A DNA stretch of 64,000 nucleotides, taken from Chionoecetes opilio (taxonomy: Eukaryota > Arthropoda > Malacostraca > Decapoda > Majidae). The stretch is from the NCBI GenBank assembly GCA_016584305.1, contig JACEEZ010001253.1, positions 202,501 through 266,500 on the forward strand. The letters are read 5' to 3'. Within the stretch, counting starts at the first letter, position 1. Each line of letters begins with the position of its first letter. Below are positions 27,296 through 39,772 of the stretch, piece after piece. The notes under the pieces were generated by a model, which was not told where the DNA came from, searched no databases, and saw only the letters and a program-made list of their open reading frames with translations. A program made the position numbers and the translations under genes.

Positions 27296-27427
27296 TATTA
27301 TTGTATTTTTTTACATTTCGGCCTATAGTGCCTGTAGGCAGTGACCTCTAGGGCTCAGATGGTAGGTCATAGCTATTCATCTGAGGGTTCTGATGGTTCG
27401 TCCTCGCCCGTGGTGGCGCAGTCCCAT
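27296..27427 (-). mobile_element. SINE tail portion, inverted copy
   Basis: The reverse complement reads gcgccaccacgggcgaggac, then ctaccatctgagccct, then a poly-A-rich end near 27296. The same tail occurs at 57805-57934, so this is the 3' half of the tRNA-derived SINE on the minus strand, head-to-head with the next copy. Confidence 0.75.
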
Positions 27428-27430
27428 TGT

Positions 27431-27730
27431 GGAGGCGGTGGCCGAGTGGTTAGCGTCTTGGAGTGGTAAGCTCGATGTCCCGAGTTCGAATCCTGCCGCG
27501 GGCAACTCTTTCAGCCATCTTTAATGCGGTCGACAAGAGCCTGGTAGGTGAGCACAAGGTTTCGAGTTCAAGTCCCATCAAGGAGCAGCTGTAAAATCCA
27601 TTGTCGAGTGGCCGAAGAAACCCGCATACTGCATACCTGTACTTTCGACTGCGACGGAGGGAACACCAGGGGGCGACACGGATACTTCTGGCGTACGGTT
27701 CAGTGTCGTTCACGTTTCGTCACTGATACA
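27431..27730 (+). mobile_element. tRNA-derived SINE, head copy
   Basis: A-box TGGCCGAGTGG at 27440 and B-box gagttcgaatcc at 27483 are spaced as in a Ser/Leu-like tRNA. The body continues with gtcgagtggccgaagaaacc and accagggggcgacac, matching 57584-57800. The acceptor stem does not pair, so it is not a functional tRNA gene. Confidence 0.75.
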
Positions 27731-28012
27731 GAGAGTGGATATGCTGTAAGCTGAAGCTTAAGCTGCTAAGCTGCTGTAAGCTGAAACTAAGCTGATGTAA
27801 GACAGCTGGAGCTGGCTGCTTGCGTATGGGCATGTCAGAAGTGCTGGATATTCCTAGCAGGTTTGTCTCACTTCGATCTGGTAGTTAATCACTAAACCAT
27901 GGCGAAAATACGATGCAGACAATATAACAATACTATTGCACAGTGTAGTTGTTAGTGAAGTAGTATAGTACGGAGCTTGGATTACAAGATTTGTAATATT
28001 TATTTATCCTCC

Positions 28013-28203
28013 TGATGGAGTCCCTCCTATTGTTCTCAAAAACTGTGTTTTTGTGCTTGCCCCCTGCCTGGTCAAACTTTTCCGTCTTTGTCTATCTACT
28101 TCCACCTTTCCTTCTTGCTGGAAGTTTGCTCACATTCAACCTGTTCCTAAGTAGGCTGACCGTTCTAATCCTTCAAACTACCGTCCTATAGCTTTAACTT
28201 CTG
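28013..28203 (+). pseudogene. LINE-J fragment
   Basis: 190 bp reading GVPPIVLKNCVFVLAPCLVKLFRLCLST and SCWKFAHIQPVPK, from the RT N-terminal part of LINE-J. It ends 85 bp from the dynein exon at 28289. Confidence 0.8.
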
Positions 28204-28288
28204 CTACCCGAGAGATCCTAGTAACTGGTGTCACAGAACATTACACAACATTATATCAGAGCTTTATATAGACAGTATTATTACTAAC

Positions 28289-28459
28289 CTGGAAAGTCAT
28301 CTGAGCAGCAAAAATTAGCTTGTCTTTTTCAAAGAGTCCTCTAGTAGTATAAAGAAAGACACTGTGAGTAATTGCGTCAATAAGTGATGACACTCTGAGT
28401 TTGACATCTTCATTAGCTTCTGAACGTTCTATGGCCTTTTGGAACACAACTCTGAAAGC
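28289..28459 (-). CDS. DNAH9/11/17-like: Axonemal dynein heavy chain, exon 5 of 8 in window
   Basis: 171 bp, 57 codons: AFRVVFQKAIERSEANEDVK, then SLIDAITHSVFLYTTRGLFE and KDKLIFAAQMTFQ. (T/S)RGLFExDKLxF is a hallmark of the segment between AAA5 and AAA6. Acceptor tttgcag at 28459 and donor CAG|gttagt at 28289, phase 0 both sides. A 5,817-bp intron follows. Confidence 0.95.
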
Positions 28460-28564
28460 CTGCAAATACATATACGACTGGTAAAAAAATATAAATAATA
28501 TTTGGTGGAATTGTGTTCACAGTATCTTCAGAATTCAAACAGTAAATGAAAAAGTGACACTTAC

Positions 28565-28705
28565 TTTTAGTGAAAACTGATATATAGGGTTAATCTTGTG
28601 GAGGTCATTGAGGATGAAATACAAAAGAGAGGCCCTAGTTGCTGCAGGTCTGTACAGCTCTCTGGCTTCATCAATTTGTTGACTTGTCACCTTAGCCTCA
28701 GCTAC
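28565..28705 (-). CDS. DNAH9/11/17-like: Axonemal dynein heavy chain, exon 4 of 8 in window
   Basis: 141 bp, 47 codons: [20 protein letters not shown], then [20 protein letters not shown] and IYQFSLK. RP(A/V)AxRxSLLYFxLNDLxxINPxYQFSL is strongly conserved in beta-type axonemal heavy chains. Acceptor aatgcag at 28705 and donor AAA|gtaagt at 28565, phase 0 both sides. The following intron is only 105 bp. Confidence 0.95.
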
Positions 28706-28815
28706 CTGCATTATCACATACAAAAACATGTTATTCATAATTGAAATAAAACTATTTATGATAATCACCATATAATGCTATAGATAAAACTGCTTTATTA
28801 AACAAAATAACTAAC

Positions 28816-28980
28816 CTTTTCTTGAATTTCCTGTGCTGTAGCCTTTGTATGCTCAAGATTTTCCACTAGTGCTGTGTCTCCCAAGAAATTACCTCCAGCA
28901 GAAGACAAACGGCTTAGGAGGTCATCTTCCAGATGCTTTAATTGTATTTTGAAATCATTCTGCTGCTTTGTTAAATTATA
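28816..28980 (-). CDS. DNAH9/11/17-like: Axonemal dynein heavy chain, exon 3 of 8 in window
   Basis: 165 bp, 55 codons: [20 protein letters not shown], then [20 protein letters not shown] and [15 protein letters not shown]. The ELEDxLLxRLSxxxGNFLGDxxLVENLExTK pattern is the AAA5 helical extension of the DNAH9/11/17 group. Acceptor accaacag at 28980 and donor AAG|gttagt at 28816, phase 0 both sides. The intron before it (28981-47267) is 18.3 kb, while the one after is 110 bp. Confidence 0.95.
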
Positions 28981-29064
28981 CTGTTGGTAAAAAAAAACAA
29001 TTATAAATTAGTGGGCTGAGTAAATGCATGGCTCACAAAACAAACACACACACATACTCCCTGT

Positions 29065-29624
29065 TGTAAACACTGGCGGACTGAAGAGAGCTCCACTTTT
29101 CTACCGTTTCCAAAGTAGGCTACAAGTGCCACGAGAAAAAGTAGTGAAAACACTTCTGGATAAAATAAAGAAGATGGAAGAAGTGAGCTAAGAAGCTGAG
29201 ATGGAAGCCAGTGAGCTAAGAACTGAGAATCATAAACTGAAGAGGCAGCAAGTAGAAAGTGAAAAGAAAGCTAATGAGGTTATGAACGAGTTGAGTGTTG
29301 AAAATATATGAGTTTGAAGGAAAGCTGGGGAACCTTAACAAAGGAAATGCGGAAGAATAGGTATATAGACTAAAAATATAGTGAGGGTAAGCGCGGAAGA
29401 TTTGTAAAGCATGAAAGGGTTATATCGAGAGTGGAAAAAGACGAAGAAATGGTAAATTTCAGGAGCATTTTAGAAAATCAGGTAAACGTGAAAGTGGTGA
29501 ATGTTGGCAAAAAAAAGGAAAATTAGATAAGAAATCCAGTTGACAAAAAAAAAAATTATTATGCTTTATGGGATGATTGAAGAGGTGATGCCCATCCGTC
29601 ACATTAGAGTAACAGAAGAAAAAA
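29065..29624 (+). pseudogene. LINE-C fragment, part 1 (coiled-coil region)
   Basis: Broken frames give a charged coiled-coil protein (EASELRTENHKLKRQQVESE near 29210) and IRVTEEKI near 29610. The coding continues at 34677 after element 2 with RMTQEIIESVQENNATLEKE. The composition and order fit the nucleic-acid-binding or coiled-coil N-terminal part of a LINE that I recall from decapods. It is the older host of elements 2 and 3. Confidence 0.6.
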
Positions 29625-29638
29625 TAGTCCAGGACCTG

Positions 29639-30811
29639 CAGAGCTGGGACTACCGAATGAAATTCGGTATTTCGGTATATCGGTACTACCGGCGGTAGAT
29701 TTATCTACCGCTACCGAATCTTCGGTACCAAACCTCTACCGATACCGATACCGATACCGAATGGATCTACCGAACGAATTTCTTCGGTAGAATTGAATTG
29801 AAGTTGGAAAAATACGCCAATAGATGGCACCACAATTTGTTTACTTAGTCAGTCAGCTGATGGATTCGGGACCGGTTGGTTCTGTTGCGGAGCTCCACAT
29901 TTAGAACGCTACTACCGAATTACTATCATACTTTGAGGTGAGTAAAAATTATACAGTGTACAACTAACATTAGTCTATTGTTATATAACTTCTTTGAATG
30001 TCTATGGCAGTTTTGTAAGAAAATAATAGATATAGTTTGCCTGTGCAATATATGGCACAACACGAGTGTCACTGGAGTGTGGCTAAAAAAAATTCAACAC
30101 CGCCCTCCCCAGCTCCGCGGCAGCAGAGAGGTTGTTCAGCACAGCGGGCAACATCCTCCGCCCCAAGAGGTCCTCCTTGACAGCCAGCAACTTCGAACAG
30201 CTGGTGCTGCTCAAGGGGAACAGCAGGATGTTCAAGGCCGCCCTGAAGGAGGACCTCAAGAAGGGCCCCGACACCCACCAGGACCAGGAGTAAGAAGAAG
30301 AAGACAGCAAGACCAAGACAGCTTTATTTGTGTTGAACATTTTTTAGTTGCTTTTTTAAATGTTTAATTGTAATAAAAACGTGCTGTAATAATTTAATTA
30401 ACAAAGTTTTACTGCTAACCTTTTTTTCCAGCTGCATAGTTATATAAAAGTGTTGCCGAAGATAGTTTATTAGTTTTTTTACGCTTAAAAGGTCTTTATA
30501 AGCTTTAAAACATTAAAAAAATGGTTGCGAAAGGCTCAGAAATACTAAAATAAATGCTTTAAAGGCTCTAGAATGTAGTTAAAGGCTTAAAATAGGTGTT
30601 TTATGGGCTCTAGAATGTATTAAAAGGCTTTTTAAGTTTTTTTTTTTTATATATAACGGTTTTTTTTAAATCTACCGAACCGAAATACCGAAATACCGAA
30701 GCAGTCGGTATATTTTTTGGAAATCTACCGCAATACCGAACCGAATGGCCCGTTTTCATCTACCGAATACCGATACCGCCGGTAGAAAAAATCTACCGAA
30801 TCCCAGCTCTG
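29639..30811 (+). mobile_element. hAT element, internally deleted, nested in element 2
   Basis: Ends CAGAGCTGGGA and the inverted TCCCAGCTCTG. Exact 8-bp duplications aggacctg lie at 29631-29638 and 30812-30819. Subterminal arrays of taccga/tcggta occur at 29650-29800 and 30665-30800. The 1,173 bp retain only the last part of a transposase (30087-30293). It is a deletion derivative of an autonomous hAT. Confidence 0.92.
30087..30293 (+). pseudogene. hAT transposase C-terminal dimerisation domain
   Basis: The frame ending at the TAA at 30291 reads KFNTALPSSAAAERLFSTAG, then NILRPKRSSLTASNFEQLVLLKGN. PSSAxxERLFSxAGxxxxxxRxxL...xLxxLxxN is the signature of the hAT C-terminal dimerisation domain. 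In the intact family it is the last ~80 residues of a 600-700-residue transposase that cuts the element ends; here the DDE core is gone. The GC-rich, barely decayed sequence suggests a fairly recent copy. Confidence 0.88.
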
Positions 30812-31319
30812 AGGACCTGTAATAGAGACCCGTTTGCAACTCAGTGTACAGAGTTTTTCTCACTTATAATGACCTAATGAGACCCTAGTCTTGCAAAATC
30901 ACAGAGGTGTTCGTGCGCTAGGTGGTAGGTTACCGGGCTATGGCGTCCATCTTGGATTTAATCCCTCGGCCATAGGGTGAACCAAAACTTTCTTACTAGT
31001 TGGACTAAAATCATGTATAATGCCAATTTTCTTAGGTTTTCAAGCACAAGGAATTTATTCCTGTACATATTTTTTACATCTGACATAATTTTGATCCTCA
31101 AATCTCGGATGGCTTTCTCATACAAGGAGCAAATGCCGATTAGTATTTGCTTTAAAAACTTCCGATACAACTTTTGAAAGGTTTTGCTGAATGTCAATTT
31201 TTTTTTTTAGATATTTTATTTATTTCAATGCAGGTTCACAGCAATATCAAGGTCAACTATTGAGAAAATACAAAAATGAATGTCAGAACAAGTGTAAACA
31301 AAATGTCTGAAAAAATAAT

Positions 31320-34062
<2,743 letters not shown>

Positions 34063-34676
34063 AACTCTGTCAATACTGTTTATATTTTTACTGATTATTT
34101 CCTAACCAATTATCCTACATTCCTTGTACCTGATAATGTATCATGTGTGTTCTTTCAAATTATTTATATTTTCAGACATTTTGTTTACACTTGTTCTGAC
34201 ATTCATTTTTGTATTTTCTCAATAGTTGACCTTGATATTGCTGTGAACCTGCATTGAAATAAATAAAATATCTATAAAAATAATTGACATTCAGCAAAAC
34301 CTTTCAAAAGTTGTATCGGAAATTTTGAAAGCAAATACTAGTCGGCATTTGCTCCTTGTATGGGAAAGCCATCCGAGATTTATGGATCAAAATTATGTCA
34401 GATGTAAAAAAAATAGTACAGGAATGAATTCCTTGTGCTTGAAAACCTAAGAAAATTGGCATTACACGTGATTTTAGCCCAACTAGTAAGAACGTTTTGG
34501 TTCACCCTATGGCCGAGGGATGAAATCCAAGATGGCCGCCATAGCCCGGTAACCTACCACCTAACGCACGAACACCTCTGTGATTCTGCAAGACTAGGGT
34601 CCCATTAGGTCATTCTAAGTGAGAAAAACTCTGTACATTGAGTTGCAAACGGGTCTCTATTACAGGTCCCGGACTA

Positions 34677-35508
34677 AAAGGATGACACAAGAAATAATTG
34701 AGTCAGTCCAAGAAAATAATGCAACACTAGAGAAGGAATTGGAAGAAGTGTATATATTAAGTAAATTTAGAGGAGGGGAAGTGAGGCCAATGAAAGTAAA
34801 ATTTCAGTCACAATTAGCTGCTGAAGATATATTATCAAGGTCTTGGAAATTTGTGAAGGAAGAACGTTTCCAGAATATATGGAATAAGAACAATTTAATG
34901 AAGAGGAAAGCAAGAAATTGTGTGTTGAGCTTGGAAACAAAGGAAAAAAACGCGGTAAGAACGGAAGAGGAGAAACAATTTTATTGAAGAGTCATAGATC
35001 AAAGTGTGAGGAAATGGTAGATTTGGTAGAATGGTAGACAGGCATGTTGCCGAGGAGAAACTAAAATTTGAAAGGAAGTAAGAATAATATGGAAGGTGTC
35101 ATTATTAATGGCTTAACATCAACATTGTTAGCGATAAATGACTATTTAAGGAGCCATATATCATGGGTTTGGTTGAGACTAAACTAAGAGATTCATGAGA
35201 AATTATAGGACTGAGTGAAGGCCATTATAATGTATGGAACAAAAATCTCGGAACAAAAAAAGCTAAGTAATTAGTAAAGTTTTTGTAACTATCAGAAGTG
35301 TAAAGAAAGAAAGAGGTGTGATGCTGCTTGTAAAGAAGAATGCAGTGGTGGACATTGGTGAAGCAATGGCGGAGCTGGAGGAAAATACACAAATGTTGGA
35401 GCAGAGAAACAGTTGGGCTTGTTGCTGATGAAGAAAATACGAGATGTGCGAGTCACAAACTGAAAGACAACACTTGGAGAGGCTTGTTTGATGCAGCACA
35501 GGATGGTA
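34677..35508 (+). pseudogene. LINE-C fragment, part 2 (ORF1/ORF2 boundary and endonuclease start)
   Basis: Frames read RMTQEIIESVQENNATLEKE, LEEVYILSKFRGGEVRPMKV and KFQSQLAAEDILSRSWKF (34680-34860), then an endonuclease-like start (INGLTSTLLAINDYL near 35110, KERKRGVMLLVKKNAVV near 35310) and NTWRGLFDAAQDGIV up to 35510. It continues part 1 across element 2, and part 3 at 38059 across element 3. Full of frameshifts. The clade is unclear (CR1/L2-like). Confidence 0.6.
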
Positions 35509-35510
35509 TA

Positions 35511-38056
35511 GTCCAGATGTCAAACAGGTGTTTTACACCTAAGCGTGTTTTGTGGTATGTATGAACTTTTATGGTTGATTGTGGTAGTCTGGCATGTCCT
35601 GAGCCAGAATCAGCCGGGTGACACTTTGGCACCCTTGAGGAATTTTTTTATGGGCCAAAAACAAAATGGCCGCCAATCGCATAAATCGCATATACAGAAT
35701 ATGGCATAACTTCTTTGATATTGGTGCTATAGACACAATCTTCGTGCCTATTCCCATGTTTTCCGGGTCAAGGAAGCCATTGATGACACCCAATCATCAG
35801 TATTTTTCTCCACAGTATGATATTGCCAGCATGACCAGATATTATATAGCTTTTTGTATACATTGAATGTATTATGGTGATGGTTCGCTTATATGCATGT
35901 TTTTTTGCCTCCTACAGGTACATAACATCATGAGCCATTATGGATGACCAGTGCTTCTTTGACTGTGGAAATAATTCTTCTCGTCTTATTAACTGTGGCT
36001 CAGTAAGAATAGAAACGGTGAGAAAATGTACTGTTAGACTTGGGGATGGGCTAGCTAACAAACTTGAACCCGGAGTTGAAACAATCAGATGTCACAAGAA
36101 TTGTGTCTCCACATATACTCCCGAACATCATATTCAGAGATACCTATTCAGACAGCAAGCCACATCAACAGAAGAAGTACCACTCAAGAAGTCTCGGCGA
36201 TCTGGCGACACTTTCATTTTCAGGGAACATTGTTTGTTCTGTGGCGAGAGATGTTTACCAGCTGACCCTCGTAACCACAGTAGATGGAGAACTGTAATCC
36301 AGTGTCGAACTGTGGATTCTTTCAAACAGAACATATTGCATAAATGTAACTTGGGCAATGATCAACTTGCTGATAACGTCAGGGTAAGAGTCAATGGTGC
36401 CCTATCAGATCTGCATGCTGCTGATGCCCAGTACCACGAGGATTGTTACAAGACGTTCACTAACCACAGGAATGTGAGAGCTGCTGCAGGACATGAGGCA
36501 ACACAAACACCAGAGGACACTTCTCTCAATGATCTAATGATCTAATCCGTGACATATCAGCAGACAAATCCCATGTGTGGAATACTCTTGAAATTCATGA
36601 TGCATATATCAGTCATGGAGGCGCTGCACTATCGCGACGTAAACTCATTAAACGACTGGTGAACTATTTCGGTGGTGATCTCCTTGAACTCTCAGGAAAT
36701 GGAGTTGCTAGCATACTTGTCTTCCGGAGTAAAGCACCGCACCTCCTCAAGCTTGTTGATGACAAAGATGATACTGATGTGACTACCATTGCTAAGGTGA
36801 TCAAAAAGGAGTGCTCAACAGTCCCCATTGATAGAGATCGGTACAAGATTAGACTGTCCTTGGAAGATGCCAGTGAAGCATGTAGCGATTTACTTCTGAC
36901 ATTACTTGCAGAACTGTCACCAAAATTGGATCATACGAACCCAGCACTATTGATAGGCAACATTGTAACTAGCGTTCTGACCAACAAACCGACAGCATTA
37001 CAGATCACCCTTGGAACGGTTCTCAGGGATAAGAGTCTTATAGAACTTTGTTCCGAATATGGCATAACCAGCTCATATGATGAAAACATAATATGGGTAA
37101 CATGTCTGATGTACGGTACATGATCTGGTCAACGAAAATGGCAAACCCGAAGATCTCTAGTGCTCCACAACTCAAATCACTCCCACCCACTTCGGATGCA
37201 TTCGTGGAGCACGGCTACCGTGCCCATTACCAAACACTCGTTTGGAAGTCGTCTCTGTCAGATCAACCTCCTCCCTCCGCAGATCCTGTACAGTTAGGCT
37301 GGACGAACACAGATGGTTATCTGCTCCCCAGAATGCTACCTGAGGATGTGCATCTAGTACCCATTGAAGTGTTACAGATGATCAAGTGTGGATGTGCATC
37401 CAGTACCCCGTGTTCCAGTGGCAGATGTAGTTGTGTGGTTGCTCAAATGTCGTGATCGATGTTCTGCAACTGTCACGCGGGGCCAGATTGTAACAATGTA
37501 AAATACCAGAGTAGGCTCATCACAGGTTGACAATGAAGAAAACTGAAGTATTTCTCAGGAATTATCAGCATCCTATGAGTGTTTGGTGTTTCTTTGACAA
37601 TTTGATGATGGTGTTCATTGTGTGAATGTGAATGTTTAATCAGCCGAGGGTTTTCTTAATGGAGTGTAAGCAGTTTGTAACGAAATTCGAAACTATTGTG
37701 TTATCTGTTTTAAGTGCTGTTATTGCTCTATTGTGCTGGTGTTTTTCGATCGTGCAAAATTGTCATAAGCAGTAATGTGATGATATAAGATGCATAAATG
37801 ACTTCCTTGACCCTGAAAACATGGGAATAGACACCAAGATTGTATCTCTAGCACCAATAATATAGAAGTTAAGCAATATTTTGTATATGCGATTTGTGCG
37901 ATTGGCGGCCATTTTGTTTTTGGCCCATAAAAAAATTCCTCAAGGGTGCCAGAGTGGCACCCGGCTGATTCTGGCTCAGGACATGCCAGACTACCACAAT
38001 CAACCATAAAAGTTCATACATACCACAAAACACGCTTCCCCTCATATCCACTGGAC
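35511..38056 (+). mobile_element. Element 3: TA-target DNA transposon, internal-deletion derivative
   Basis: Ends GTCCAG (35511) and CTGGAC (38056), flanked by TA at 35509-35510 and 38057-38058. The inverted repeats are about 270 bp (35511-35790 and 37790-38056), sharing gcgtgttttgtggtatgtat, gcatgtcctgagccagaatc and aaaatggccgcc. 2,546 bp in total. The interior keeps both ends of the PIN/CXC protein but lacks the middle and the nuclease part. The repeats are related to those of element 1 near 7250-7330. The flanking LINE-C frame is open across the site if the element and one TA are ignored. Confidence 0.85.
35940..37500 (+). pseudogene. PIN/CXC transposon protein, N- and C-terminal parts only (element 3)
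   Basis: Starts at ATG 35940: MDDQCFFDCGNN..., with a first CxxxC...CHKNC module (residues ~5-65) and a second CLFCGERC...YHEDCYKTF module (~100-170); both look zinc-binding. After a stop at 36543 the next frame (36575-37090) reads a helical region (IHDAYISHGGAALSRRKLIK, AELSPKLDHTNPALLIGNIV). Near 37100 it jumps to the family's C-terminal part: VRYMIWSTKMANPKISSAPQ, AHYQTLVWKSS, then MIKCGCASSTPCSSGRCSC and CNCHAG. The EEAD/DSD/GCDT nuclease part should lie between these and is missing, so this is a deletion derivative. Confidence 0.7.
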
Positions 38057-38058
38057 TA

Positions 38059-38200
38059 GTATGGGTAGACTTCGAAATCAAAAAGATGAGGAGGATAGAG
38101 AGAAAAAGTGTAAAGAGGATAAAACTCTAAAAGGTGAAATGTAGCGATCATAATTTAGGTCAAAACACACAAGCATTATACTCTCGTGAGATTGAGGGTC
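38059..38200 (+). pseudogene. LINE-C fragment, part 3
   Basis: Directly after element 3 the frame gives VWVDFEIKKMRRIERKSVKR, which continues the frame ending DAAQDGI at 35510. The distal end of the LINE is not clear. Confidence 0.45.
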
Positions 38201-39380
38201 TTTTAAACAGCGTGTGTTGTTCCTTACAAGGAGAAAGCGTACGTTTAGATTGAGAAAGTCAGACGTGACATGGAATTTCACCTTGATTGTACCGTTCATT
38301 ATGCTACTTACCATTTCTCGGAACAGATAAATCCATCTGGTTGTGGTAGGCGTTGTGATTATAAAGATATCAGTGTACATATGTGATGCAGGATATATTT
38401 TGGGGGAAATGTGGGAAAGTACGTAGGGTGTATGTATCGTGTTTCATGTACCTAAAGGCCATGTCACACGGACACTTTTTCCGGCATCTTTTGGTATTTT
38501 GCTACCATTTGATGTCTGAAACTGGCATCTTTTGGTAGCAAACGCGGAGTCGCGCATGATCGTTTCATTGCCACCAGTACTGGCATATTTGTTTACATCT
38601 CGGAGCAGCTGACGCCACGCAAGACTTGTACGAACTACACATTTCAGTGAAATATAAAGAAATGACCAATCTCAAGTGGTCAAGAGATGCTGTAGCATCT
38701 CTATGTGATATTTTTAGGGAAAATAAGTGCTGTAGCTATATAGGGAGTATAGCTGTATAATTTTATATAGTAATAGTAATATGATGTAGATGAGAGGAGA
38801 AAAATAAAGATGAGAGGAGGACAATAAAGTGTTTGGTAGAATAGGGTTGGATAAATAAATAGGTTTTTACTCTCTATATATACAAGACACGTGTATGATA
38901 TGGTACATGCGTGTTATTTAGATTTTTTATACGTATGATTTATATATATAGTTAAGTTTTGAGTTGTTGATGATAAGTTATGACGAAAAATGTTGATAAA
39001 AACATATATTTAATAGGCTTAGTGTGTTTTTACTATATCAAGTTATAAACGGGGATAATATGATATGTGTGTTATTTTTACTTGATTTAGGAATTCAAGT
39101 AAGGTTTATTTATGGTTATCAAGGGAAATGTGAAGAGGGAAGGACATTTTATAGAAGCCAGTAGAAGCAGAGTAGCTAAGATAGAAGAATAAGATCTTGG
39201 CTACTCTGGTAGGAAGATGCTCATAGCCGAAATGCCGTGTGACAACACGCGCACTTTTTGCTACCACTACATAGTGGAGCAGATATGTGATATATTTCGA
39301 CCGAATTGTGGGTTTGATGATTAAAGCATGGCATTTGACACACAGTTTGGACATACCCTTAGGAATATTTTTGGATATAG
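38201..39380 (-). other. Dynein intron with a possible transposon end
   Basis: At 38455 taaaggccatgtcacacgg looks like the start of a TAA-target DNA element. An ATG at 38663 opens a short MADF-like frame (MTNLKWSRDAVASLCDIFRE) that soon stops. gccgtgtgacaacacgcgc at 39228 might be the opposite end. Not demonstrated. Confidence 0.25.
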
Positions 39381-39772
39381 GGACATCGCATATTTGTCCC
39401 ATGGTAGCTTTGGCGGCCATTTTACAAAGTGGCGGCCAAAATTAATTTACTATTTTCGCCCATAAGTTGAACTATATCAAATATGGTTGGTGCAAAACAC
39501 ATTCTAGTGGATCTATGTATCAGTTGTTATTGACATGTTATGCATAGGCCTCACATGGACTTGAACACAATTATGTATGGTGACCTAACAGGGACACAAA
39601 TAACGTTTTTCTTCCTTGTCATGCTTATCATATTTGACAGATCTGTCTTGCTACATATGTACTAGAGCTGAGACATTGTGCATATCTTAATTATGTTATT
39701 TCTTCTTTCAGGTCACGGTGGTGGTTGCATTTGGTGGTTGTAGTACCCTAAATGTATTCTGACTGACTGACA

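Noticed and set aside
27431..27510. Possible functional tRNA gene (also 57584-57665 and 24000-24050)
   Set aside because: A and B boxes are present but the acceptor and anticodon stems do not pair, and SINE bodies follow.
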